Shown here piece by piece: positions 46,039 to 56,354 of a DNA stretch of 64,000 nucleotides. The stretch spans positions 95,937,811 through 96,001,810 of the forward strand of contig CM047806.1 in assembly GCA_026214975.1 (NCBI GenBank), given 5' to 3'. The translations under genes and the position numbers were made by a program. This DNA comes from Gentiana macrophylla. Lineage: Eukaryota > Streptophyta > Magnoliopsida > Gentianales > Gentianaceae. The notes under the pieces are model-generated. The model was not told the origin of the DNA, ran no database searches, and saw only the letters and a program-made list of their open reading frames with translations. Numbering within the stretch: the stretch's first letter is position 1; every line of letters starts with the position of its first letter.

Positions 46039-46387
46039 TGATGGGAGTCAACTTTACGTGACTCCGGTGCATTAATTACCCCCGTTTACCACACTTTCAG
46101 CACAATTTTGGGTGAATTAGACCGTTTTCGGGTTGTTATCGTGAGCTTATGGCACGGGGAATGAATCCGTTGCTCTGATGGATTATTACCCCTTTTTGTT
46201 TAGATTAACCCCATTCCTGAGCACTTTTACCCTCCGGAATTGTTTGGATGTTTTTGGTTGTTGATGATGTTGAAGGGTATTGGTGTCTCGAGGACCCGGA
46301 ATATGAAGATTTGTGGTGAAAAGCATGATCGAGGCAAGAAGAGGGGTCAAAAAGGAAGAAAAGTGAAGATTTGAGGAGACAGGGGCC

Positions 46388-46655
46388 CAAACGCGCGTTT
46401 AAACCATCCAAACGCGCATTTTAGAAGTCCAGAAATGATTCAGAGTTGAAGCCTCCCAAACGTACGTTTGAAACCACCTTAAACGCGCGTTCCAAGTCAC
46501 CCAAACGCGCGTTTGAACCTTCTAAACGCGCGTTCCAGATGAAGAACAGTCAAGTTCCTGCCCAGAAATGATGTGTAACGCGCGTTTCAAATATGCGAAA
46601 CGCACGTTTGAAGATTCCAAACGCCCGTTCCAGCCTCCAAACGTGCGTTTGGACC
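46388..46655 (+). repeat. Array of AAACGCGCGTTT-type palindromes
   Basis: About ten copies of a 12-base palindrome or near-palindrome: AAACGCGCGTTT, AAACGCGCATTT, AAACGTACGTTT, AAACGCGCGTTC, AAACGCACGTTT, AAACGCCCGTTC and AAACGTGCGTTT. Spacers are 10-30 bases. The array ends about 30 bases before the TATA-like box. Confidence 0.95.
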
Positions 46656-46681
46656 GATTTTTCTACAGATTTTTCTCCCAC

Positions 46682-46692
46682 CTATAAATACC
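46682..46692 (+). promoter_or_regulatory. NL3 LTR TATA-like box
   Basis: CTATAAATACC, downstream of the palindrome array and well inside the LTR; a good TATA match. A matching box lies near 52187-52197 in the 3' LTR. Confidence 0.75.
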
Positions 46693-47783
46693 CCCCCTTA
46701 GACTATTTCTTGAGATATCTAGTTTCCTTAGCAAAACTCTACCCATTTCTAGCTCGATTTTTGTAATAGATTAGAATACTTTCTCTTAGTGTACATCAAC
46801 ATTATCGTAGCTTAATCTTTCTATTTCTTAGCTTAGATTTCCATTCCAAACACTAAGAGACCACCTTTTAATTACTTCTCTATTTTGTACTTTTTTGGAT
46901 CTCAACTCGAATTTCTGCAAATTAATGGTATATTTCTCGTCTCTTGTACTTGTTATGGCTTTCATTTACTGTCTTGTGTATGTTTTAACTAGTATAATGA
47001 GTAGCTAAACACCTACATAGTCGAATCATGTGAAAATTAGTGAAATCACCCTTTGGGTGATGAAATTGGGAGTGGGTAGTGCTTTTTATTGTTGTATTTT
47101 GCATATTTCACGTCTTAGAACTTGTTATAACGGATTTGGGCTAGATTGATCACCTAGGTCAAAATCACACACATCAATCTTGAGAGTTGTTCAGATAGGG
47201 AGATGTGGGAAAAGGGTTCTAAGATCGCATTGTAGTGCGAGGTTACTCGTTTTAACGTTTAAACGGCTCTCGTGCATAAATTGTCTTGTGAAGGAATCTC
47301 TCTTAGGAAAGGTTAGTTGACTTGGCATAAGGTGTTGGGGAAGAGTTGTTCAGACCTTAGCACCGGGATTAGGAGTACGTACCCGTGAAATTGAATGTAA
47401 GAGTTCGTCGTTTTTGCACACTCCCGATTTTGTCGTTCCTTTGGGTGAAACTAGCTATTTTGACCAAGGTTCGGCTATGTCTCTTTATCTATATTTAAAA
47501 CCTAGTAGTTTAATCTTCTTTCTTTCTATCTTATCTGCGACCTTGTTAGTATAGATCACTTTATTTTCGTTGTAGTTACAAATACTTTAAAATCATTGAT
47601 CACCTAGACTAAGCATTACGTTCACTTTGGTACTTGCAAACACTTTTCCCTTGGGTTCGACCTCGTACTCCTGTAGTTATTCTAGCAATCGACCCGGTAC
47701 ACTGCCAGTTAGAGAGTTATTTTGCCCACGGTTTCGAGTCTTTATAAATTGTTTTGAAGGGTGAATTTTAGCTCCAATCAAAA

Positions 47784-47801
47784 TGGCGCCGTTGCCGGGG
47801 A
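47784..47801 (+). promoter_or_regulatory. NL3 primer binding site
   Basis: TGGCGCCGTTGCCGGGGA, full complement of the plant tRNA-Asp 3' end, three bases after the LTR. Confidence 0.96.
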
Positions 47802-47994
47802 ATGGTGTGCTATTTGTGATATCTTGCAAGTGAACCGAAAGCTTAGGCCTAGGTTGTTTTCTTTTTTTTCTTTTTCTTTTTTTCCTTGATGATGGTTTTT
47901 TGTTGAAAGTCACACCACCTATTGCGGTGGTGGTGGTGACTAGATACTGTGATTGTGTTCTTGTTGTTTTCGAGATCTTGCGCTTTGAGCTTAA

Positions 47995-49415
47995 ATGGAT
48001 GGATTTTTCGATCAATACTACTCACCGAACAACAATACCCTACCAACCTCGTGCACTGAACAAAGTTATCAACAACGATTCTTGCCTCACCTCAATATCA
48101 ACAAAGCAGAGTAACCAAGGTTCATGGGCTTATCGATTGCCCTAGTGCATGCCAAAGTCAAAATTATGGTTATTCAAGTTATGAGCCACAACATTATGAG
48201 GGTTGTCCGAACCCTAGTGCTTATCAGGATTACGGTGTTCATACTCAACGTGTTGATAGCTTCACCCAGATTCAGCCACTTGATCAGAGTTTGGCATGGC
48301 ATGAGGCCTACTACTCACCTCCAATGAATCAAAGTCAGTATGATTAGTTTCCCCCCATTCCACAAGAAGACTTCACCGACATTCAAATAGAGCGGATTAA
48401 TTTTTATTGAACGAGTTTGATTCAAATGAAGAAGGATATGCAAGAGTTTGATAGAAGATTTGACTCCGACGTAAGAAATCTTGAAGACCGGATGGGGCAA
48501 TTGATTGAAAAGATGAGGCATGAGAAAGAGGAAGAGACATGTGAAATAGCGGTGGTCCGGGATGATGATGTTATCACCGAAAAAGTTCGAGTTAAGAGTG
48601 AGGTTGATGATTCAGTTTTCCATGATGAGATTTACGAGCCGATAGTGAGTTGGGATTGCTCATAGTGCCACCTCCTATTGCGATATTTGATTATGGCAAG
48701 TTTCACGTTCTACCTATTGCACCTTCACCCTTGAGATGAAAATTGAAGGTACCTTGGTGGAATGTGTGGTGGAACCGACCATTGTTATGACCGAGCAAGA
48801 ATTTTTTGGTGATGAAGATAGCTCGTTTTGGGATGAAGAGGAGTTGCAAGACATGGAAATGGAGGAGGTGCAACTTTTATCTATTACACACTGCTCCCGA
48901 TGAAATACGGGATGATGACTTGGAGGGGTGTCACGATAGATTTGAGCACACTTTGTTTGATGAGACACAATTAGAGTCGGAAGAGAAATCGGATCGCCAT
49001 TTCACCCTCACTCCCAATTGAAGTAAATGAAGATGTCGTTATGAAGAGTGTGGTGAAATCGTATGAGACTGAAGAGCCATTTATGGTAGAGCTACCGGGA
49101 GAAGTGGAGATTATTAGCATGCCGGTCCCGGATTATTACACTCTTCCACCTTGTGTTGATGAGTATTATGCGATTGATTTTGCGTACTTACCGGTAGATG
49201 GAGCTCATAGAATTTGTAAAAGGGGACAACTACCATGGAATGGCAATTACAAGAAGAAGGTGATGAGAGATTTTGACAAAGGAGGATTCCCGAGTTGGGA
49301 AGAGGTAACATCGAGGGCCATGAGAGGTAAGTTTCTAGCGAACTCGGTTTCTGTGATGCTTGCTATTTTTAGTCTTCTTGAGTTGTTGATCTTTTTGAGT
49401 TCAGATTTTGGTTGA
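47995..49415 (+). pseudogene. NL3 unrecognised protein, broken frame
   Basis: The only coding-like region of NL3, in the gag position. The start MDGFFDQYYSPNNNT is at 47995. In a shifted frame a Tyr/Gln/Ser/Pro-rich part follows (NYGYSSYEPQHYEG, YYSPPMNQSQYD) to about 48345. 48417-48540 gives MQEFDRRFDSDVRNLEDRMG, probably a coiled coil; then an acidic part. The last open piece, 49041-49415, has DYYTLPPCVDEYYAIDF, LPVDGAHRICKRGQLPW and a hydrophobic tail. Stops or shifts occur near 48110, 48348, 48663 and 49020. I find no CCHC knuckle or protease motif, and do not recognise the family; a gag-like role is inference from position only. Confidence 0.6.
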
Positions 49416-51510
49416 TGGTTTTGGTGATACTTGTTTGAAATAAAATATTTGAATTGTTGTTTTGAGTCTTTTGAGGTATGAGTCCGTTTAGTGCCACTAC
49501 GTCGATGCTAACGACGTTAAACAAAGCACTTCTACCTTTTCTCGCCTGTGCCAGTAGTATAACTTTGGAAAAATTGGCACCGTATAAGTCATCTTGTCGA
49601 GCCAACGACGTAAAACAAAGGCGCTTGGGGGAGGCAACCCACCTTTTTGGTAGTAATAATGTGTTTGGAGTGGTCTTTGGGTGCAAGAGGCGAGAGTTTT
49701 GTCTTAAAAGAGAAGTTGGGGTGATAATTTCTTTTGGTTCCGGCTCTTGTACGTAGACGGGGATGTTATTATGTGAGCCTCTGTGGCTTTATTTTATGCG
49801 TGGATGCTCTGTGTTTCTTTTGATTATCTTTACATCCAGTGCGATTCCCGTCTAGTATGCTTGATATGCTTCGAGTCGTTATTTGTGGCATGTCTTCTAT
49901 TTTTATATATCTCGTATCTATCACCATATATTGGCACGTGGACTTTTCCCGTGCACGTGTTTGCCTTGGTTTTTGTTTCTATGGTTTTAGATACTCGAGA
50001 TGGAGCTTACTAGAAGATGTCACGTGGGATACTAGTGCGCCTTTCTGCCGGGTTTTTGGTCAAACAGCCAAGTCTTTTACTCTTTTTATCTCCCACACAC
50101 TGAGGACAATGTTTCGTTTAAGTGTGGGGTGGGGGACTTAGCCGTCTTCTTGTTTTTGTTGTTAAATGTGCTATATATGCGGTATGCTTAGCCTATGACC
50201 GGGCTCGAGTCGATTTTTGGGTAATTTTTTAAAATTTTTTCAAGGGTTTTTAACACCGTGTTGTTTGTGTTATTTTCACATTCAAGTGATAACCACCTTA
50301 GTAGGGCCCCGAACGTGTACACTGCGGTTTGATATTATCTTGAGAATGGAGTCTATTAATTTCACGTAAGCTACACTTTGTACCCAATTTGATTACTACC
50401 ACATCTCATATCACTGGTCTCGAGATGAAATAGAAATGTTTACCTAAGTAGGACACGGGATGACGGTTATGGCGTCTCTTTGACCAACCAGAGCCAAATA
50501 AGCCTTATCCCGAAACGTTAGACCTTCGTAGCCCTCTCGGCACCTTGATAGAATGGTCCACCACCATTCGTTTATAGCCGTTTTGTTACTTAGTCAGAAA
50601 CCTACCTTGAGCCTTAATTATGGTCACATTTCCTTCATTTACACCTTACGAGTGGACTTAGTCTTTTGTTAGGCCACACTTGCCAAGGCAAGTGTGGGGT
50701 GGGGGAAAATGATGTTTTGATGGGTTGGTGTTTTCTTGGTTTGGAGCTATAAGGAGAAGAGGAGCTTAGTTGGCCCTAGTGTTTGGGTTGGCCCAAAAAG
50801 AAAAGAAAATGATACAAAATTGCTTCTTTCTCGTCAAAAAAAAAAAAAATCAAGATCAAAGCTCAAAATAATCTGAAAAGCCCTCAAGGAATAAGAGTTT
50901 GAAGTGTATATAAATAAAGGGTTGGAAACAAAAAGATGAGCTCAAAAGTTATAGTTATGATGATTAAGGGTTGGGATAGTGAGATAGGTTCTAATGTATT
51001 CGATCTCGCCTCATGATACTTGAAACATAGTTGAGTGTGGCAATGAGTTCGGGTATGTTGGTATGCTATGGTTCCCAAAGTGTTTAATTAAACAAAAAGG
51101 AGTTTGGATGGTTTGTATGGTAGAATAAGGTGGTACACTTGTTGATTAAGTTCACTCGTACTTCTTTTTCTCCAGTTCCCAAAATATCCTTTTCGATTAA
51201 CCGGAATTACCCTAGCCTAACGTTATAACCTTTCAAGTCCTACCCGATTGTGTCCAAACTTAGTGACCTTGATTAGTGGAGAGGGTGGTTGGTATGAGAC
51301 GGTTTGGTAGGCTTTTGGTCGGGATTCAAGCCCGACAATCATTTTGAGCACTTGGCTTTGGCTTGGCACCTCACACACTCCATTTTCTTGATAATGTTAT
51401 ACCGGTGTGTATATGTTCGTGTGTCTTACTTTGTGGTTACCTCGAGAGTGTGAGTAGTAGCACCTACTTCACAACGTTGAATCCCTTGGTTGGTTTAAAA
51501 ACGCCTAATT
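49416..51510 (+). other. NL3 non-coding 3' interior
   Basis: About 2.1 kb without recognisable coding. It has two internal AAGTGTGGGGTGGGGG tracts (50121-50135, 50691-50705), an A run at 50837-50849, and irregular open frames of 60-105 codons without domains. Confidence 0.75.
50674..50705 (+). promoter_or_regulatory. NL3 internal palindrome overlapping a purine tract
   Basis: Perfect inverted repeat with 11-base arms, CCACACTTGCC and GGCAAGTGTGG, separated by AA; the right arm runs into GGTGGGGG. The purine tract is thus half of a hairpin. Confidence 0.85.
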
Positions 51511-51512
51511 TA

Positions 51513-51546
51513 CTCGAGGGCGAGCAAAGGCTAAGTGTGGGGTGGT
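51513..51546 (+). promoter_or_regulatory. NL3 3' polypurine tract with upstream hairpin
   Basis: Hairpin CTCG-AGGG-CGAG (51513-51524), then CAAAGGCT and AAGTGTGGGGTGG (51533-51545), one base before the 3' LTR. The arrangement parallels that of NL2. Confidence 0.85.
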
Positions 51547-53279
51547 TGATGGGAGTCAACTTTACGTGACTCCAGTGCATTAATTACCCCCGTTTACCAC
51601 ACTTTCAGCACAATTTTGGGTGAATTAGACCGTTTTCGGGGTGTTATCGTGAGCTTATGGCATGGGGAATGAATCCGTTGCTCTGATGGATTATTACCCC
51701 TTTTTGTTGAGATTAACCCCATTCCTGAGCACTTTTACCCTCCGGAATTGTTTGGATGTTTTTTTGTTGTTGATGATGTTGAAGGGTATTGGTGTCTCGA
51801 GGACCCGGAAGATGAAGATTTGTGGTGAAAAGCATGATCGAGGCAAGAAGAGGGGTAAAAAAGGAAGAAAAGTGAAGATTTGGGGAGACAGGGGCCCAAA
51901 CGCGCGTTTAAACCATCCAAACGCGCGTTTCAGAAGTCCAGAAATGATTCGAGTTGAAGCCTCCCAAACGCCGCGCTTGAAACCACCTTAAACGCTGTTC
52001 CAAGTCACCCAAACGCGCGTTTGAACCTTCTAAACGCGCGTTCGCATTTGAAGAACGATCAAGTTCCTACCCAAAATGATGTGTAACGCGTTTCAACTAT
52101 ATGAAACGCGTTTGAAGATTCCAAACGCCCGTTCCCAAACCTCCAAACGCGTGCGTTTGGACCGATTTTTCTGATTTTTCTCCCACCTATAAATACCCCT
52201 TAGACTATTTCTTGAGATATATAGTTTCCTTAGCAAAACTCTACCCATTTCTAGCTCGATTTTTGTAATAGATTAGAATACTTTCTCTTAGTGTACATCA
52301 ACATTATCGTAGCTTAATCTTTCTATTTCTTAGCTTAGATTTCCATTCCAAACACTAAGAGACCACCTTTTAATTACTTCTCTATTTTGTACTTTTTTGG
52401 ATCTCAACTCAATTTCTCAAAATTAATGGTATATTTCTCCTCTTGTACTTGTTATGGCTTTCATTTACTGTCTTGTGTATGTTTTAACTAGTATAATGAG
52501 TAGCTAAACACCTACATAGTCGAATCATGTGAAAATTAGTGAAATCACCCTTTGGGTGATGAAATTGGGAGTGGGTAGTGCTTTTTATTGTTGTATTTTG
52601 CATATTTCACGTCTTAGAACTTGTTATAACGGATTTGGGCTAGATTGATCACCTAGGTCAAAATCACACACATCAATCTTGAGAGTTGTTCAGATAGGGA
52701 GATGTGGGAAAAGGGTTCTAAGATCGCATTGTAGTGCGAGGTTACTCGTTTTAACGTTTAAACGGCTCTCGTGCATAAATTGTCTTGTGAAGGAATCTCT
52801 CTTATGAAAGGTTAGTTGACTTGGCATAAGGTGTTGGGGAAGAGTTGTTCAGACCTTAGCACCGGGATTAGGAGTACGTACCCGTGAAATTGAATGTAAG
52901 AGTTCGTCGTTTTTGCACACTCCCGATTTTGTCGTTCCTTTGGGTGAAACTAGCTATTTTGACCATGGTTCGGCTATGTCTCTTTATCTATCTTTAAAAC
53001 CTAGTAGTTTAATCTTCTTTCTTTCTATCTTATCTGCAACCTTGTTAGTATAGATCACTTTAGTGTCGTTGTAGTTACAAATACTTTAAAATCAATGATC
53101 ACCTAGACTAAGCATTACGTTCACTTTGGTACTTGCAAACACTTTTCCCTTGGGTTCGACCTCGTACTCCTGTAGCTATTCTAGCAATCGACCCGGTACA
53201 CTGCCGGTTAGAGAGTTAGTTTGCCCACGGTTTCGAGTCTTTGTAAATTGTTTTGAAGGGCGAATTTTAGCTCCAATCA
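51547..53279 (+). repeat. NL3 3' LTR
   Basis: 1,733 bp, partner of 46039-47780. Its palindrome array (51897-52165) is altered at several units, for example AACGCGTTTC and AAACGCTGTTCC in place of the palindromes. Confidence 0.95.
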
Positions 53280-53284
53280 ATACA

Positions 53285-53326
53285 TAATTATAATAATTTT
53301 AGATTGAATCTAAATTATCCTCGACA
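53285..53326 (-). mobile_element. Copia LTR fragment, copy B, inner part
   Basis: Continuation after NL3; matches 14207-14239 (AATAATTTTAGATTGA, ATCCTCGACA). The copia pol that should follow is displaced: a related piece lies at 54013-54590. Confidence 0.82.
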
Positions 53327-53371
53327 TAAAGGATGATGAAGGGCGAACGTAGGGGAGGGGAGGGGAGGGGG

Positions 53372-53628
53372 CATGGGCGGCTCTACATAGGGGGAAGTGG
53401 GTGCCGCCGACCCCCTAAAATAAAAATATTATGTATAAATAGTAGATAATTTTTTATAAACACATATATAGGTGAAATTGACCCCCTTATTTTTATGTAT
53501 CGACCCCTTATTTTTATCTATTGCCACGTAATTACATGTACAGAACTGAATATCCAAATATATGTGTGATACGAAAAAAAATTGACAAATTTCTGACCCC
53601 CAAGTCAAAAATCCTGGAGCCGCCCCTG
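53372..53628. mobile_element. hAT-type MITE with 8-bp target duplication
   Basis: 257 bp, no transposase. Imperfect terminal inverted repeats: CATGGGCGGCTCTA at the left, complement of GGAGCCGCCCCTG at the right. The 8-bp duplication GGAGGGGG flanks both sides (53364-53371, 53629-53636). The CAGGGGCGGCTC-type terminus and the 8-bp duplication fit plant hAT-derived elements. It sits in a G-rich stretch, so part of the duplication match could be low complexity. Confidence 0.85.
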
Positions 53629-53746
53629 GGAGGGGGGATGAAAAGTTTATGGAAAAGCCTCAAGTCAGATCCATTTTTTTGTTGTTGTTTTTGGGGTGTC
53701 TTATGCCTCTTGGTTTATAGCGCCTCTTTGCAAACTTTGCATATAC

Positions 53747-54012
53747 ATGTGATTATTCTTTATCTGTTGGATTCCATATGTATTATAGTACGGTGTCTCT
53801 TTGCAATATTGTTCATAGATGTCAATATGCTTTATCTGTGGGATTCCATATGTATTATAGTACAGTGTTTGTTTCCAATTTTGTGCATAGATGTGATTAT
53901 GCTTTGTGTGTGGGATTATTTTCGTACTATTATACAATTTTTTGGTGGACTTCAATCTCCTGTTATCAAAATTTACAGCTGCTTTTAAAAGTACACAATC
54001 CATTTAACAATG
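53747..54012 (+). repeat. 266-bp direct repeat, left copy
   Basis: Matches 54831-55096 over its whole length with only a few differences (for example GTCAATATG and GTCATTATG). Inside is a degenerate 72-bp repeat with TATGTATTATAGTAC at 53777 and 53849. The open frame running through it is a repeat artefact: 72 is divisible by 3, so the same hydrophobic peptide recurs. Confidence 0.93.
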
Positions 54013-54590
54013 CTGATCTAAATGTGCCGATCTTGAGAGCTGCAACTAATTCACGAACATGGTGGATGTCGATCTAAATGTGTTTGGTGCAGGCATGAAA
54101 CACCGGATTGTGAGCAAGGTAGGTGGCGCCAATATTATAACACCAAAGAGTAGGTGGGGAAGACAACAGAACCTGCATCTCACATAGAAGACTGCCAAGC
54201 CACTGAAGTTCCGCGGTGGTGTTAGAAGAGTCTCATACTCGGCCTCAATGCTACTCTTTGAAACGGTCAAGTTGCTTACTACGCCAACTAATAAGATTAT
54301 CACCAAGGAAGATACAATAAGCCCCAACAGAGCGACGATTATCACTATCAGTAGCCCAATCAGAATCAGAATAAGCCCGGAGCGAAATAGGTGACCGGCG
54401 GGAAAAGAAGAGACCGTCGGAGACAGTGTGCTTAAGATACCAAAGAATACGTTTAACGGAAACCTAGTGAGCTTTGGTAGGCGAATGCATAAACTTACTA
54501 ACCTTGTGGACCGCGAACGCAATGTCAGGCCGAGTGAAACTTAGATACTGCAGACCGCCAACAATAGTGCGGTAAAGCGATGTAATAGAC
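54013..54590 (-). pseudogene. Copia pol fragment between direct repeats
   Basis: Minus-strand RT end and RNase H, near-identical to 14372-14935: 54582-54490 gives [19 protein letters not shown] and [15 protein letters not shown], and the shifted frame gives [15 protein letters not shown]. It shares the frameshift around the SKQ region with copy A, so both derive from an already defective source or suffer the same miscall. It starts exactly at the end of the left 266-bp repeat and stops near 54583. Confidence 0.88.
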
Positions 54591-54830
54591 CGCTTCCCGA
54601 CCCCTAGGTCCCACTGGGATCTCGTTAAGGAAGGGTCAGCGACCCACCACCACACTTACTAGATCCATAAGAAAAATAGAGGGAACTAGTCCTTTATTAC
54701 ATTAACCACAATTCAAAATGATAGTTGTTGAATCATCCATACAACAGAAACAAACTAAAAGACAAAGCATAATAAAATCCAAAAAAGTCGCTCAATTGGC
54801 CATATCCACATTATAGTCCACATCAAAATA
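54591..54830. other. Unassigned stretch between direct repeats
   Basis: No coding or terminal motif recognised. It is different from the sequence next to copy A, so the copia fragment is truncated at about 54583. Confidence 0.5.
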
Positions 54831-55096
54831 ATGTGATTATTCTTTATCTGTTGGATTCCATATGTATTATAGTACGGTGTCTCTTTGCAATATTGTTCAT
54901 AGATGTCATTATGCTTTATCTGTGGGATTCCATATGTATTATAGTACAGTGTCTGTTTCTAATTTTGTGCATAGATGTGATTATGCTTTGTGTGTGGGAT
55001 TATTTTCGTACTATTATACAATTTTTTGGTGGATTTCAATCTCCTGTTATCAAAATTTACAGCTGCTTTTAAAAGTACACAATCAATTTAACAATG
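54831..55096 (+). repeat. 266-bp direct repeat, right copy
   Basis: Partner of 53747-54012; the sequence continues to the right with a T run, which the left copy does not. Confidence 0.93.
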
Positions 55097-55281
55097 GTTT
55101 TTTTAGCTTTAACAGGAAAAATCTTTGATTTATGACATTCTATTGATTGTTAACTTGAATCATCGAATATGCATATAAATCAATTCAGAAATGTATATTT
55201 AAGGTCCTTGTATTCTCGGTAGTTTCTCCATTGTAAAATAGTCATACTTATCTTTATAAATTCAATTTCTAGCATTCAAAT
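55097..55281. other. Unassigned AT-rich spacer
   Basis: Nothing recognised. Confidence 0.4.
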
Positions 55282-55295
55282 ACACCTTGGTGAAT

Positions 55296-56125
55296 CCCAA
55301 TCTTCTTTTATGTTTTTAGTGTTGGTTTGTCCAATTAGGGCTGAGCTTGGATTGGTTTAGGTGGGTTTGAATTGGTTTTGAAAGACTCGGGCCGGTTTGG
55401 GGGGCCATAATTCGTTCACCAAACCAAACCAAAACGAAGTTAACCCCAATGGTTTGGTTCGAATTGGCTTCGGTTTGGATTGATTTCGGTTAAAAAGCCG
55501 AATCTTAAAAAAAATATGACAAAACCAACCTCTTTTACATAAACTCTAAATAGCTACATCTAAATTAAAATAAATTACAAACCAAAATGATTTAAAAAAC
55601 TTAAAACAACTAACAAGTAACAAACACATTACAATATAATTCAACTACGATCAATCCTCCATAGTTGCATACTTACGTACATGCATTTATTGATTTACAT
55701 ATTTACATCAAAAGAGGCAAAGGCCGAGAGTCTAAGATTGTCATAATGGGTTATAATGAAGAAAAAAAAAAGGGTTATATTGGACCGGTTGGGTAATGGG
55801 TATAATATATATAATTAATGTATAAAAAAATTGGTTTGGTTTGGATTGGGTTGGGTTGGGAATAATTAAAAATATCCGAAACCAACCCAATGCAATTCGG
55901 TTTGATTCCAAACCAAACCAATTCATTTGGTTTGTTATTGGTTTGGTTAATTCAGATTGGTTTGGATCGGCATACGGTTTGGATTGGTTTACTGTTTATT
56001 TTGCTCAGCCCTACCTGTACTAGGCTGGTGGTGGTCCGACGGTTGCTCGGTGCTGTTCCGGCAGTTGTCCGATTGTAATTCTGTTGTTTTAATAAAATTT
56101 CTTTCGTTTCAGGAAAAAAAAAAAA
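55296..56125 (+). mobile_element. Short LINE-like retroposon, split by a hAT-like element
   Basis: Flanked by a 14-base near-perfect direct repeat, ACACCTTGGTGAAT (55282-55295) and ACACATTGGTGAAT (56126-56139), with an A run (56113-56125) directly before the right copy. A long duplication plus terminal poly(A) is the mark of target-primed reverse transcription. The 3' part contains AATAAAATTTCTTTCG. About 150 bp belongs to it; the rest is the inserted element at 55336-56013. It is probably a 5'-truncated LINE; no coding remains. Confidence 0.7.
55336..56013. mobile_element. hAT-like non-autonomous element with GGTTTGG-rich arms
   Basis: About 678 bp with terminal TAGGGCTGAGC and its complement GCTCAGCCCTA, and arms rich in GGTTTGG/CCAAACC words (55345-55500 and 55830-55990) which pair with each other. 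This terminus and content are typical of plant hAT-derived elements. No 8-bp duplication is clear, so exact borders are uncertain. The middle is AT-rich and non-coding. Confidence 0.7.
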
Positions 56126-56139
56126 ACACATTGGTGAAT

Positions 56140-56337
56140 GTATTATTAGATATGCTCTGCTAGGTTTCTATAGTATTTATTTGCTTTACACATTTACACA
56201 TGGAGTAGTATTTTGCTTAAGATTGTGTTTTGGTTATGGTGGTGTCTTTTCTTTTCTTTCTTTTTTCTTGGAATCATTTGGGCGTTTAATTGAGGTATGT
56301 GTTTTATGTGTGTTTGGGCTATGATTGGGAGGTACCC
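56140..56337. other. Unassigned spacer
   Basis: Nothing recognised; T-rich. Confidence 0.4.
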
Positions 56338-56354
56338 TGTCAGAACATGATTTT

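Larger units (their letters stand above)
46039..47780 (+). repeat. NL3 5' LTR
   Basis: 1,742 bp. The palindrome array at 46388-46655 lies directly upstream of the TATA-like CTATAAATACC at 46682-46692. The part downstream of 46700 is AT-rich and untranslated. Confidence 0.95.
46039..53279 (+). mobile_element. NL3, non-autonomous LTR retrotransposon with one frame
   Basis: 7,241 bp, flanked by the duplication ATACA (46034-46038, 53280-53284). LTRs 46039-47780 and 51547-53279 run TGATGGGAGTC to GCTCCAATCA. A tRNA-Asp primer site (47784-47801) and the purine tract AAGTGTGGGGTGG before the 3' LTR are clear. No protease, RT or integrase was found in the 3.8-kb interior; a single broken frame (47995-49415) is the only coding-like part. 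It needs enzymes in trans. The LTRs look similar, with differences concentrated in the palindrome array. Confidence 0.95.

Noticed and set aside
53521..53988. 155-codon hydrophobic repeat protein
   Set aside because: The 72-bp subrepeat length is divisible by three; the frame starts inside a MITE and has no start context or homologue I recognise.
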